From assembly GCA_041677345.1 (NCBI GenBank), contig JBAYQE010000009.1, forward strand, positions 1-53,292: DNA of 53,292 nucleotides, written 5' to 3'. Origin of the DNA: JALOAT01 sp041677345 (lineage in GTDB: Bacteria; Pseudomonadota; Gammaproteobacteria; Thiohalomonadales; Thiohalomonadaceae). Positions 33,306-42,973 of the stretch are shown one piece after another. The translations under genes and the position numbers were made by a program. Numbering within the stretch: position 1 is the stretch's first letter; every line of letters starts with the position of its first letter. The notes beneath the pieces are model-generated. The model ran no database searches. It was given only the letters and a program-made list of their open reading frames with translations, and was not told the DNA's origin.

Positions 33306-33908
33306 ATGAAGTTGTTCCATTCTCCCTTCTCCCCGTTTGTGCGCAAGGTCGTGGTGTTCGCGATCGAGACGGGGCTTGAGGGACGTATCGAGCGCCAGAC
33401 CGTGAACCCTTGGGAGTCACACCCGGAACTGATTGCCGCGAATCCCCTCGGCAAGGTCCCGACCCTGATCACCGACGAAGGCCTGGCCATCTATGACTCG
33501 GCCGTGATCTGCGAATACCTGGATGGGTTGCACAACGGGCCCGATCTGATCCCACACGCCGGCGTGGAGCGCTCGCACGCACTGCGCCTGGAGGCGCTGG
33601 CTGATGGAATCGCCGAAGCCACAGTCTTACGCCGCATGGAGAGTGTGCGCCCCGCGGCGCTGCAGTCCTCCGACTGGATGGACCTGCAGGCACGCACGGT
33701 GGAGCGGGGTCTGGATGCCCTCGAATGTGAGGTGGAAGGCTGGGGTCAATGCTTCGGCATCGGCCAGATCACCGTGGCATGCGCACTGGGTTACCTGGAT
33801 TTCCGTTTCTCCACCGACGACTGGCGGGGTACGCGACCGACCCTGGCTGCCTGGTACGCGCGCATTGCCCAGCGCCCGGCCATGATTGCCACTGAACCAA
33901 AGGGGTGA
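33306..33908 (+). CDS. Glutathione S-transferase family protein
   Basis: 200 residues. The N-terminal thioredoxin-like domain reads KLFHSPFSPFVRKVVVFAIE, with the Ser/Cys-type active site region and the GSH-binding NPLGKVPTLITDEG and YDSAVICEYLD. The helical C-terminal domain is normal in length. The role may be detoxification or a related thiol reaction. The substrate is unknown. GGCGGAG stands upstream. The SIMPL gene follows directly. Confidence 0.85.
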   Translation: MKLFHSPFSPFVRKVVVFAIETGLEGRIERQTVNPWESHPELIAANPLGKVPTLITDEGLAIYDSAVICEYLDGLHNGPDLIPHAGVERSHALRLEALADGIAEATVLRRMESVRPAALQSSDWMDLQARTVERGLDALECEVEGWGQCFGIGQITVACALGYLDFRFSTDDWRGTRPTLAAWYARIAQRPAMIATEPKG

Positions 33909-33913
33909 TGCCC

Positions 33914-34621
33914 ATGAAGGCACAGCTACGGCTGGCGGTACTGATGGGGATGCTGGTCACCGGCACGGCGGTTGCGCAGGAGGCGGAGGTGTCGCGCATC
34001 AGTGTGAGTGGGCACGGAGAGGTGGCTGCGCTCCCCGATAGCGCCCGCCTCAGTTTTGCTGCCGTGGCGCGGCATGAGAACGCGGCCGAAGCCCAGGCCC
34101 AGGTGAACCGGGCCATGTCCCGGGCCATGGATGCCGTGCGCAAGCTGGGCGTAGCGCCGGAGGCGCTGTCCACCACTGGCATCAGCCTGTCTCCCGTGTA
34201 CCCGGATCCCCGTAGCGAGGCAGCCCGACGCGGGCAAATCATTGCCTTTCAGGCCAGCAACCGGCTCGAGGTGCGGCTGGAAGGTACGGCGCGGCTCGGC
34301 GAGGTCATCGACGCCGCCGTGGGCGCCGGCGCCAATACCGTGGAGGGGGTGACGCTGACGCTCAGCGACGACTCCCGGGAGCGTCAGGAGGCCCTGCGCC
34401 GTGCGGTGGTCGATGCCCGCGCCAAGGCCGATGCCATCGCGGCTGCCACGGGTGTGCGGCTCGACAGCCTGGAACAGGTGGTGGAGCAGGGTGTGGGCGT
34501 CTACACCCCGACCCTGCAGCGCGCCATGGTCGCCGAAGCAGCCGGCACGCCGGTTGCGACGGGGCAGGTGCGGGTGGAGGCGAACGTACACGTGGTGTAT
34601 CGCATTGCGCAGGGGTTGTGA
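33914..34621 (+). CDS. SIMPL domain protein (DUF541), periplasmic
   Basis: 235 residues from the ATG at 33914, which has AAAGGGG 8 bases upstream; the ATG at 33908 is too close to that site. A signal peptide ends near GTAVAQ. The domain reads RISVSGHGEVAALPDSARLS, ALSTTGISLSPVY, RLEVRLEGTARLGEVIDAAV and GANTVEGVTLTLSDD, typical of SIMPL/YggE-type proteins. Relatives form oligomeric periplasmic or outer-membrane assemblies and are linked to oxidative stress. The molecular function is not known. Confidence 0.82.
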   Translation: MKAQLRLAVLMGMLVTGTAVAQEAEVSRISVSGHGEVAALPDSARLSFAAVARHENAAEAQAQVNRAMSRAMDAVRKLGVAPEALSTTGISLSPVYPDPRSEAARRGQIIAFQASNRLEVRLEGTARLGEVIDAAVGAGANTVEGVTLTLSDDSRERQEALRRAVVDARAKADAIAAATGVRLDSLEQVVEQGVGVYTPTLQRAMVAEAAGTPVATGQVRVEANVHVVYRIAQGL

Positions 34622-34629
34622 GCCCGGGT

Positions 34630-34656
34630 AGGTCAGGTTGCGAAGCAACGTGACCT
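34630..34656. terminator. Hairpin between convergent SIMPL and hflD genes
   Basis: AGGTCA-G-GTTGC pairs with GCAAC-G-TGACCT around GAA, with one internal mismatch. It sits 8 bases after the SIMPL stop and 21 before the hflD stop, so it can serve both strands. No T-run. Confidence 0.45.
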
Positions 34657-34677
34657 GTCCCGCACCCAAGGATACGT

Positions 34678-35301
34678 TTACAGCGAGGCCAGCAATCGCC
34701 CCGCTTCCTTCGCATAAGCACCCCGACGGAACAGCAGCTTCATTCGACTGCCCCCGGATTGGTGCCACAACACCGCGGATCGAATCCCCGCCAGCAACAA
34801 CGCCCGTACCCTGTTGGCGTTCTCTGCATGATTGAGGTAACCGTGCTCTCCCGTGACCATGATGCGTGGCTTCAGGGTGCTCACGGTATTTACGTAGATG
34901 TCGGCAAGCGCGGCCGCCACGTTGTCATGAGTGAGCGAGAACAGTTCCACCTTGTGCTGTGCCAGCGCGATGCCGTTGCTGATGGTATCGAGCAGATCAC
35001 GGCGCCGCGCCAGACCGCGTTCGAGATGCAGCAGGGAAATGGCATAGCGCATCTGCTCCACATCGCGAAGCTGTCCCTGGCTGCCCAGGTTGGTCACGAC
35101 TGCCCGGAGTCCTGCCTGCAGGTTGGCACGCTCGCCATACACCTGATCCGTATCTGCCGCGTCGATCATGAATATGCTGCCGATGAGGGTCGCGAAGGCT
35201 TCGGGCGCGATGCGGCCCTGGTGCGCCAGTTTTTGTACCTGTTCGGCCGCCATGAAAATCCCGGCGAGTGCGAGTGTCTGATCAGTGATGGTCTTGCTCA
35301 T
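34678..35301 (-). CDS. hflD: High frequency lysogenization protein HflD homologue
   Basis: 207 residues, the usual size. It starts SKTITDQTLALAGIFMAAEQ and includes GLRAVVTNLGSQG, YAISLLHLERGLARRRDLL and RIMVTGEHGYLNHAENANRV. HflD is a membrane-associated protein first known for binding phage lambda CII; its host role is unclear. It normally lies just after mnmA, as here, with a 4-base overlap. Confidence 0.9.
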   Translation of the reverse strand: MSKTITDQTLALAGIFMAAEQVQKLAHQGRIAPEAFATLIGSIFMIDAADTDQVYGERANLQAGLRAVVTNLGSQGQLRDVEQMRYAISLLHLERGLARRRDLLDTISNGIALAQHKVELFSLTHDNVAAALADIYVNTVSTLKPRIMVTGEHGYLNHAENANRVRALLLAGIRSAVLWHQSGGSRMKLLFRRGAYAKEAGRLLASL

Positions 35302-36404
35302 GTCGTATGGGACGCAGGTGTGTCCGCGGTGGCGCTGTCGATCACGCCACCGCCCAGGCATTCATCGCCCTGGTAGAAAACGATGGATTGGCCGGGTGTG
35401 ACGGCCCATTGCGGTAAATCGAAGACTACCCTGGCCGTATCGCCCGCCAGATATTCGATTGTGCACGCGGTGTCCTGCTGGCGGTAGCGCGTCTTGGCAC
35501 TGCAGCGCAGCGGCATAGCGGGCGGCGTGCCCGCCACCCAATGCAACTGGATGGCGCGCAATGAACGGCTGAGCAGCCAGGGATGGTCGTGATCCTGGGC
35601 GGCGTAAAGGACGTTGTGCGCCATGTCCTTGCCTACCACATACCACGGTTCCTCGCGTGCACCCGCACGACCGCCGATACCCAGGCCCTGGCGCTGTCCG
35701 AGGGTGTAGTACATCAGGCCGTCGTGACGGCCGAGGTGTTCGCCTGTCGGGCTGAGTATCTCGCCGGGCTGGGCGGGGAGATACTGCTTCAGGAAGTCGC
35801 GGAAATTGCGCTCGCCGATGAAGCAGATACCGGTGCTGTCCTTTTTCTGCGCGGTGACCAGGCCGTGTGCGGTGGCGAGGCGCCGTACCTCCGACTTGGG
35901 CAGATGACCCACGGGAAACAAGGTGCGTGCCAGTTGGTGCTGGCCGAGGGTGTAGAGGAAGTAGGTCTGGTCCTTGCCTGCATCCACCCCGCGTAACAGG
36001 CGGTGCCGGCCGTCCACACGGTCAGTGCGCGCGTAATGCCCCGTGGCGATGAAGTCTGCGCCGAGATCCAGGGCGTGTTCGAGAAAGGCGCGGAACTTGA
36101 TCTCTTTGTTGCACAGCACGTCAGGATTGGGTGTACGGCCGGCGCGGTATTCATCGAGAAAATGGGTGAATACGCGATCCCAGTATTCGGAGGCGAAATT
36201 GATCGTGTGCAGGCGGATGCCAAGTGCGTCTGCGACCGCGCGGGCGTCCGCAAGATCGACGGCGGCGGAGCAGTGGTCGCGGGTGTCATCCTCCTCCCAG
36301 TTTTTCATGAACAGGCCTTCCACGTCGTAGCCTTGTTCGCGGAGGAGGAGGGCGGTCACGGAGGAGTCCACGCCGCCTGACAGACCGACGATGACTTTCT
36401 TCAT
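35298..36404 (-). CDS. mnmA: tRNA-specific 2-thiouridylase MnmA
   Basis: 368 residues. The PP-loop SGGVDSSV lies at the N terminus (VIVGLSGGVDSSVTALLLRE). The catalytic Cys in the NPDVLCNKEIKF region and the second Cys in DSTGICFIGERNF are present. TGHYAR and GQRQGLGIGG are also conserved. MnmA makes 2-thiouridine at the wobble position of Lys, Glu and Gln tRNAs with sulfur from the Tus or IscS relay. It overlaps the nudix gene before it and hflD after it by 4 bases each. Confidence 0.95.
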   Translation of the reverse strand: MKKVIVGLSGGVDSSVTALLLREQGYDVEGLFMKNWEEDDTRDHCSAAVDLADARAVADALGIRLHTINFASEYWDRVFTHFLDEYRAGRTPNPDVLCNKEIKFRAFLEHALDLGADFIATGHYARTDRVDGRHRLLRGVDAGKDQTYFLYTLGQHQLARTLFPVGHLPKSEVRRLATAHGLVTAQKKDSTGICFIGERNFRDFLKQYLPAQPGEILSPTGEHLGRHDGLMYYTLGQRQGLGIGGRAGAREEPWYVVGKDMAHNVLYAAQDHDHPWLLSRSLRAIQLHWVAGTPPAMPLRCSAKTRYRQQDTACTIEYLAGDTARVVFDLPQWAVTPGQSIVFYQGDECLGGGVIDSATADTPASHTT

Positions 36405-36850
36405 GCCACGTCGACGAGGACGGAGAGCGGATAACGCGACCCCGCCAGGTAATCGTCAATGCAGTGCAGCACCATCGGGCTGCGGAGCCTGAGCCGGGCG
36501 ACCTCGTCGCGGCTGTACCAGCGCGCAGCCAAGACGCCCTCATCCAGCGGTCGATCCGGTTCCGGTTCCGAGCAGGTGCCACTGAGCGCCACGCGCAGGA
36601 AGGTCACGCCAGTGTCGGGATTACGCCAGCGATAAAGCCCGATCAGGGCTTCCGGGGTGAAGTGACGGGCAGTCTCTTCAAGCACTTCGCGGACGGTGGC
36701 TGCGATGAGACTTTCGCCTTCTTCCAGGTGACCGGCGGGCTGGTTATAGATGATCTGCCCGTTGATCGCCTCTTCAACGAGCAGGAAGCGGCCGTCGCGT
36801 TCGATGACGGCGGCCACGGTGGCGTTCGGCTTCCAGATTCTTGTGCTCAT
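36401..36850 (-). CDS. Nudix hydrolase, NudJ-like
   Basis: 149 residues. The start TRIWKPNATVAAVIERDGRF matches the NudJ/phosphatase group. The nudix box is intact: G-x5-E-x7-R-E-x2-E-E in GHLEEGESLIAATVREVLEE. E. coli NudJ hydrolyses nucleoside and thiamine pyrophosphates. Its place directly before mnmA is common in gammaproteobacteria. The N-terminal 77 bases overlap the end of rluE. Confidence 0.88.
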   Translation of the reverse strand: MSTRIWKPNATVAAVIERDGRFLLVEEAINGQIIYNQPAGHLEEGESLIAATVREVLEETARHFTPEALIGLYRWRNPDTGVTFLRVALSGTCSEPEPDRPLDEGVLAARWYSRDEVARLRLRSPMVLHCIDDYLAGSRYPLSVLVDVA

Positions 36851-37439
36851 GGCGTAGTCTTTTGTGCGTATTCTCAGCAGGCAGCAGCGCGCGCCATTGG
36901 GCCTCGGGTACGTCGCGCCAGGTACCCGGTGCCAGGTCGTCGATGTTCCATGGACCCACGGCGCGGCGTACCAGGCGCAAGGTCGGAAAGCCCACGGCGG
37001 CGGTCATGCGACGCACCTGCCGGTTGCGGCCCTCACGCAGCTGCAGTTCGATCCAGGACGTGGGAATGGCCGCACGATAACGTATGGGTGGATCGCGCGG
37101 CCACAATGCCGGCTCCAAGATGCGCCGTACCTTTGCGGGCAAGGTGGGACCATCGCGCAGCACCACGCCCCTGCGTAACTGTTGCAGCGCGTCGTTGGTG
37201 GGCTCGCCTTCCACTTGCACCCAGTAGATCTTTTCCACTTTGTGACGCGGGTGCGCGAGTCTGGCCTGCAGTGTACCCACATCGGTGAGTACCACCAGTC
37301 CCTCGCTATCGAAGTCGAGACGCCCGGCCGGGCGCACATCCGGCACGTCCACATAATCCTTGAGGGTCGGCCTGCCTGCGGCGTCGGTGAACTGTGTGAG
37401 CACGCCGTATGGCTTGTTGAGGATGATGACCCTGGGCAT
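36774..37439 (-). CDS. rluE: 23S rRNA pseudouridine synthase RluE
   Basis: 221 residues from the ATG at 37439 (PRVIILNKPYGVLTQF). No S4 domain, as in RluE. The catalytic loop is AGRLDFDSEGLVVLT, and PTSWIELQLREGRNRQVRRM closes the core. It modifies U2457 of 23S rRNA. Longer in-frame starts exist at 37502 and 37529. A minus-strand TATACT near 37485 would put the transcript start downstream of those, which favours 37439. The last 25 or so residues are basic, lie outside the family core and overlap the nudix gene. Confidence 0.85.
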   Translation of the reverse strand: MPRVIILNKPYGVLTQFTDAAGRPTLKDYVDVPDVRPAGRLDFDSEGLVVLTDVGTLQARLAHPRHKVEKIYWVQVEGEPTNDALQQLRRGVVLRDGPTLPAKVRRILEPALWPRDPPIRYRAAIPTSWIELQLREGRNRQVRRMTAAVGFPTLRLVRRAVGPWNIDDLAPGTWRDVPEAQWRALLPAENTHKRLRHEHKNLEAERHRGRRHRTRRPLPAR

Positions 37440-37543
37440 TGCGGCGAGCCGTGCGGGGCGGCAACCTGTGTTAGATAGGGCAAGTATACGGGTTTTGGCC
37501 ATGCCCCGGTTAACCGTAACGGCCGGCATTCCGCACCGGGCAG

Positions 37544-37572
37544 TTTCCGCTCCTGACTGGGGCGGGTAGAAT
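37544..37572 (+). promoter_or_regulatory. Sigma-70-type promoter of icd
   Basis: TTTCCG (37544-37549) and TAGAAT (37567-37572) are 17 bases apart. The -10 matches consensus at five of six positions. The transcript would have a short leader of about 23 bases before the icd ATG. Confidence 0.5.
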
Positions 37573-37601
37573 GTGGGGCTTTACGCACCCACGGAGTTCC
37601 C

Positions 37602-38861
<1,260 letters not shown>

Positions 38862-38870
38862 CCCGCTTCG

Positions 38871-38894
38871 GGGCGGACCGCCCGGTCCGCCCCT
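38871..38894 (+). terminator. Hairpin after icd
   Basis: GGGGCGGACC pairs perfectly with GGTCCGCCCC around GCCC, 9 bases after the icd stop. TACACTTG follows, without a T-run. Confidence 0.55.
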
Positions 38895-39072
38895 ACACTT
38901 GAATCTTCCGTGCGGCATGGCCTCTAAGCCATGGCGGGAGACTCGCCTTGTGGAATACGCCTGATTCCTGAATACTCATACTAGCCCTGTCGGGTATAGC
39001 GTGGGGGAGCACCCTTGGATTCCTTTCTCCGCGTAGATACCTTTGAGGCGTTCAATCCCACATACATCTGCA

Positions 39073-39390
39073 ATGAGCAAACATCAACCTGACAAATCGG
39101 GTGGGCTGGCGGTCGAGGAGAGCAAGCCGAAGCTCCAGCGACCGCCGCTGTATAAAGTGGTACTGTTAAACGACGACTACACTCCCATGGAGTTTGTCGT
39201 CCATGTTCTCGAGGCGTTTTTTGGCATGGATAGGCCGAAGGCGACCCGGATCATGTTGACCGTCCATACCCAGGGCAAGGCGGTCTGCGGCGTCTTCACA
39301 CGAGACGTCGCCGAGACCAAAGTCGCCCAGGTCAATGACTACTCGCGCCAAAACCAGCACCCTCTGTTGTGCACCATGGAGGCGGGTTAG
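39073..39390 (+). CDS. clpS: ClpS, adaptor of the ClpAP protease
   Basis: 105 residues from the ATG at 39073. The conserved core reads YKVVLLNDDYTPMEFVVHVL, which holds the N-end-recognition residues, then TQGKAVCGVFTRDVAETKV. ClpS brings N-degron substrates to ClpA. The neighbouring bpt and aat genes encode the transferases that create such degrons, so the pathway is clustered here. It lies 14 bases before clpA. Confidence 0.95.
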   Translation: MSKHQPDKSGGLAVEESKPKLQRPPLYKVVLLNDDYTPMEFVVHVLEAFFGMDRPKATRIMLTVHTQGKAVCGVFTRDVAETKVAQVNDYSRQNQHPLLCTMEAG

Positions 39391-39404
39391 TCCGGAGCAT
39401 CGAC

Positions 39405-41681
39405 ATGCTGAGCAAAGAGCTTGAGTTCACCCTGAACAGTGCGTTCAAGAAAGCCAGGGAACGGCGCCACGAATTCATGACGGTGGAGCACCTGTTGCTG
39501 GCCCTGCTCGAGAATCCATCGGCGGCGCCCGTGCTGCGTGCCTGCGGGGTGGATCTCGACAAGCTCCGGGCCGAGTTGGAAGCCTTCATCGATCAGACCG
39601 TACCGCTGCTGCCGGTCAACTCGGATCGCGACATCCAGCCCACGCTGGGGTTCCAGCGCGTGCTGCAGCGCGCGGTCTTCCATGTGCAATCGTCCGAGAA
39701 AAAGGAAACCAACGGCGCCAACGTGCTGGTGGCCATCTTTTCCGAAAAGGAATCGCAGGCGGTTTACTTCCTGAACAAGCACAATATCTCGCGCCTGGAC
39801 GTGATCAACTACATCTCGCACGGCATTGCCAAGGCCGAGGACGAGGACGCCGGTGAATCCGTGGGCAGCGAGGGTGAGGAAGAGGGTGGCGAGTCCACCA
39901 GCCGCAGCCCCCTGGAGGCCTATGCCGTCAACCTGAACCAGATGGCGCGCCAAGGCAAGATCGACCCGCTCATCGGCCGCAAGGAAGAGGTAGACCGCAC
40001 CATCCAGGTGCTCTGCCGCCGTCGCAAGAACAATCCCCTGTTCGTGGGCGAGGCCGGCGTGGGCAAGACCGCTATCGCCGAGGGGCTGGCCAAGCTGATC
40101 GTCGACGGTGACGTGCCCGAGGTGCTGGCCCGCAGCACCATCTACGCCCTCGACCTGGGGGCGCTGCTTGCCGGCACCAAGTACCGCGGTGATTTCGAGA
40201 AGCGCCTGAAGGCCGTGCTCGCCCAGCTCAAGAAGGAGAAGGGAGCGATCCTGTTCATCGACGAGATCCACACCATCATCGGTGCGGGCGCCGCCTCCGG
40301 GGGGGCCATGGACGCCTCCAACCTCATCAAGCCGGTGCTGGCCTCGGGGGATATGAAGTGCATCGGTTCCACCACTTACCAGGAATACCGCGGCATCTTC
40401 GAGAAGGATCGTGCGCTGGCGCGCCGCTTCCAGAAGATTGACGTGTCCGAGCCGTCGGTGGAAGAGACCGTACAGATACTGCAAGGCCTCAAGTCCCGTT
40501 TCGAGCAGCACCATGACGTGAAGTACACCCGCCAGGCATTGCGCCACGCGGCTGAATTGGCCGGGCGTTACATCAATGATCGGCACCTGCCCGACAAGGC
40601 CATCGATGTCATCGACGAAGCCGGTGCCAGTCAGCGCCTGCAGCCGCCGTCGCGGCGAAAACGCACCATCGGCACGCGCGAGATCGAATCCGTGGTGGCC
40701 AAGATGGCGCGCATTCCGCCCAAGACCGTATCGACTTCCGATCGGGATGCCCTGCGCAAGCTGGAACGCGACCTGAAGCTCATGATCTACGGCCAGGATC
40801 CGGCCATCGGCGCGTTGGCATCGGCCATCAAGATGGCGCGTTCGGGTCTGGGCAGTGAAGACAAGCCCATCGCTTCGTTCCTGTTCGCCGGCCCCACCGG
40901 TGTGGGCAAGACCGAAGTGACGCGGCAACTGGCGAAGATCCTCGGTATCGAACTGGTACGCTTCGACATGTCCGAGTACATGGAGCGTCATACGGTATCG
41001 CGGCTCATCGGTGCCCCGCCAGGTTACGTGGGTTTCGACCAGGGTGGCCTGCTCACCGAGGTGATCACCAAGCATCCGCACGCGGTGTTGCTGCTGGATG
41101 AGATCGAGAAGGCCCATCCGGAGGTCTTCAACCTGCTGCTGCAGGTGATGGATCACGGTACGCTCACGGACAACAACGGCCGCAAGGCGGACTTCCGCAA
41201 CGTGATCATCGTCATGACCACCAACGCGGGTGCCGAGCAGATGGCCAAACGCTCCATCGGGTTCACCGAACAGGAGACGGCGACCGACGGCATGGAGGCC
41301 ATCAAGCGGCTGTTCACGCCCGAGTTCCGTAACCGGCTCGACGCCATCATCCAGTTCAACTCACTGGACACCAAGACCATCAAGAACGTGGTCGACAAGT
41401 TCCTGCTCGAACTGGAGAGTCAGCTGGAAGAGAAGGGTGTCACCCTGGACGTGGACGAGAATGCCCGCGACTGGCTGGCCGAGCGCGGCTATGACAAGGC
41501 CATGGGTGCCCGCCCCATGGCGCGGGTCATCAAGGAGAGCATCAAGAAGCCCCTGGCGGAGGAACTGCTGTTCGGCAAGCTGGAACAGGGCGGCCACGTG
41601 ATAGTGACCGTCAAGGACGACGAGCTCCACTTCGAAATGGAGCCCAAGGCGGAGCACCAGGCCGAGGCGGAGCCGGTCTGA
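39405..41681 (+). CDS. clpA: ClpA, ATPase subunit of the ClpAP protease
   Basis: 758 residues, the same as E. coli ClpA. The N-terminal double Clp-N domain (about 1-145) is followed by an acidic linker rich in Glu and Gly. AAA module 1 has Walker A GEAGVGKT and Walker B ILFIDEIHT. AAA module 2 has Walker A GPTGVGKT and LLLDEIEKAHP. The IGF-like loop for ClpP docking is expected near IGFTEQE. GGAG precedes the ATG. ClpA unfolds substrates delivered by ClpS. Confidence 0.97.
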   Translation: MLSKELEFTLNSAFKKARERRHEFMTVEHLLLALLENPSAAPVLRACGVDLDKLRAELEAFIDQTVPLLPVNSDRDIQPTLGFQRVLQRAVFHVQSSEKKETNGANVLVAIFSEKESQAVYFLNKHNISRLDVINYISHGIAKAEDEDAGESVGSEGEEEGGESTSRSPLEAYAVNLNQMARQGKIDPLIGRKEEVDRTIQVLCRRRKNNPLFVGEAGVGKTAIAEGLAKLIVDGDVPEVLARSTIYALDLGALLAGTKYRGDFEKRLKAVLAQLKKEKGAILFIDEIHTIIGAGAASGGAMDASNLIKPVLASGDMKCIGSTTYQEYRGIFEKDRALARRFQKIDVSEPSVEETVQILQGLKSRFEQHHDVKYTRQALRHAAELAGRYINDRHLPDKAIDVIDEAGASQRLQPPSRRKRTIGTREIESVVAKMARIPPKTVSTSDRDALRKLERDLKLMIYGQDPAIGALASAIKMARSGLGSEDKPIASFLFAGPTGVGKTEVTRQLAKILGIELVRFDMSEYMERHTVSRLIGAPPGYVGFDQGGLLTEVITKHPHAVLLLDEIEKAHPEVFNLLLQVMDHGTLTDNNGRKADFRNVIIVMTTNAGAEQMAKRSIGFTEQETATDGMEAIKRLFTPEFRNRLDAIIQFNSLDTKTIKNVVDKFLLELESQLEEKGVTLDVDENARDWLAERGYDKAMGARPMARVIKESIKKPLAEELLFGKLEQGGHVIVTVKDDELHFEMEPKAEHQAEAEPV

Positions 41682-41690
41682 TTCAGGGAA

Positions 41691-41866
41691 ACAGCCCAAC
41701 GCAAAGACGCAAAGGGCGCCAAGGACGCAAAGTTTCGAGGGGCTATTGTGTGCGGTCCCTACGTTCCATACCGTTGCAACAAAAACGCCCGGAATCCCGG
41801 GCGTTTTTGTCCAATGTCGCGGCACGTCAAATCACGCGAATCACCACTCTTTGCGCCTTTGCGTTG
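41691..41866. repeat. Inverted-repeat intergenic element, second copy
   Basis: The left arm (41697-41732) starts CAACGCAAAGACGCAAAG and is preceded by ACAGC. The right arm, CTTTGCGCCTTTGCGTTG (41849-41866), is its inverted complement with one mismatch over 18 bases. Compared with the 52166 copy, the right arm lacks its inner half. A terminator hairpin sits between the arms. Confidence 0.7.
41781..41808. terminator. Bidirectional intrinsic terminator between clpA and infA
   Basis: AAAAACGCCCGG pairs perfectly with CCGGGCGTTTTT around AATC. The A- and T-runs make it work on both strands. It lies 100 bases after the clpA stop. Confidence 0.85.
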
Positions 41867-41881
41867 GAGTTCTTGAATCAA

Positions 41882-41904
41882 AACGCCCGGCCAAGCCGGG
41901 CGTT
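41882..41904. terminator. Second terminator between clpA and infA
   Basis: AACGCCCGGC pairs with GCCGGGCGTT around CAA. CTT follows on the plus strand, and a short A/T flank lies on the other side. It is 18 bases after the infA stop on the minus strand. Its stem core is the same as that of the hairpin at 41781. Confidence 0.7.
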
Positions 41905-41922
41905 CTTGCAGCAGGGGCGGGG

Positions 41923-42141
41923 TCAGCGGGCGCGGAAGGTGATACGGCCTTTGGTCAGGTCGTAGGGTGTGAGCTGGACGGTGACCTTGTCGCCGGTGAG
42001 GATGCGGATGTAGTGCTTGCGCATCTTGCCGGAAATGTGCGCGGTGACCACGTGACCGTTTTCCAGTTCCACTCGGAACGTGGTGTTGGGCAAGGTCTCC
42101 ACGACCGTGCCTTCCATCTCGATGCCTTCTTCTTTCGCCAT
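41923..42141 (-). CDS. infA: Translation initiation factor IF-1
   Basis: 72 residues, exact family size. Starts AKEEGIEMEGTVVETLPNTT and ends LTPYDLTKGRITFRAR, the S1-like OB fold of IF-1. It binds the A-site of the 30S subunit during initiation. Its place next to bpt/aat and opposite clpA is common in gammaproteobacteria. Confidence 0.96.
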   Translation of the reverse strand: MAKEEGIEMEGTVVETLPNTTFRVELENGHVVTAHISGKMRKHYIRILTGDKVTVQLTPYDLTKGRITFRAR

Positions 42142-42250
42142 GCTTACCTGTATCGCTCTCAGGGCGCCGTAAAGCCGCGCATGATGCACTATCCCGTGAA
42201 TTTAATAAAGCGGCATGTGCTTGTGTGTGCCGCCCGGCGCAAGGTATAGC

Positions 42251-42973
42251 TCAAGGGAGGCGTTGCCACGAGCCCTTGATGAAGGCCTCGAGGGGCCGGT
42301 AGCGGACCTTGTAGGACATCTTGGGGGACTCCTTGATGAGGTAGCCCAGGTAAAGCCAGGGCAGCCCCAGCCGCCGCGCCTCGGCGACCTGCCACAACAC
42401 GGCCAGTACGCCCAGGCCACGACTGCCTTCTTCCGGGTCGAAGAAGGTATAGACGGCGGACAGGGCGTCGTGCAGGTAGTCCACCACGGCCACGGCCAGT
42501 AGCCGCCCGTCCTTGCGGAATTCCACAAAGCGGAGATCCGCCCAGCTCGCCAGCAGGAACTGGCGGTATTGGGTGGGGCTGTCCGAGTCCATGCCGCCAC
42601 CGGCGTGCCGCGTTTGGGTATAGCGCTTGTAGAGGGTGAAGTGTTCTTCGTCGAACAGCCCCTCACGCACGATCACCTCCAGGTCACGGTTGCGTTCCCA
42701 GGTGCGACGCTGACTGCGGTCGGGCTGGAACTCCGCCACCGGGATGCGTACGGCCAGGCAGGCATCACACCTCTGGCAACGGGGGCGGTACACATAGGCC
42801 CCGCTGCGGCGGAAGCCGTAATGGGCCAGCTCCGTGTAGAGGGTGTTGCTCATGGGGGTGTGCGGATCGGCGAACAGCGTCACCGCACGGCGCTCGGGCA
42901 GGTAGCTGCACTCGTGGGACGGTGTGGCATAGAAGGCCAGTTGTCGCGCGGCAGCGGCGGCGGTGTGGCTCAT
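42251..42973 (-). CDS. bpt: Aspartate/glutamate leucyltransferase Bpt (ATE-like)
   Basis: 240 residues. The N-terminal ATE domain has the Cys motif HECSYLPERRAVTLFADP and CQRCDACLAVRIPV. The C-terminal GNAT-like half reads LGVLAVLWQVAEARRLGLPW and YLGYLIKESPKMSYKVRYRP. Bpt adds Leu to proteins that start with Asp or Glu, making them ClpS-ClpAP substrates. It overlaps aat by ATGA. Confidence 0.93.
   Translation of the reverse strand: MSHTAAAAARQLAFYATPSHECSYLPERRAVTLFADPHTPMSNTLYTELAHYGFRRSGAYVYRPRCQRCDACLAVRIPVAEFQPDRSQRRTWERNRDLEVIVREGLFDEEHFTLYKRYTQTRHAGGGMDSDSPTQYRQFLLASWADLRFVEFRKDGRLLAVAVVDYLHDALSAVYTFFDPEEGSRGLGVLAVLWQVAEARRLGLPWLYLGYLIKESPKMSYKVRYRPLEAFIKGSWQRLP

Noticed and set aside
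39387..41156. A 589-codon open frame on the minus strand inside clpA
   Set aside because: clpA is certain in this stretch; the antisense frame has no domain and reflects codon bias.
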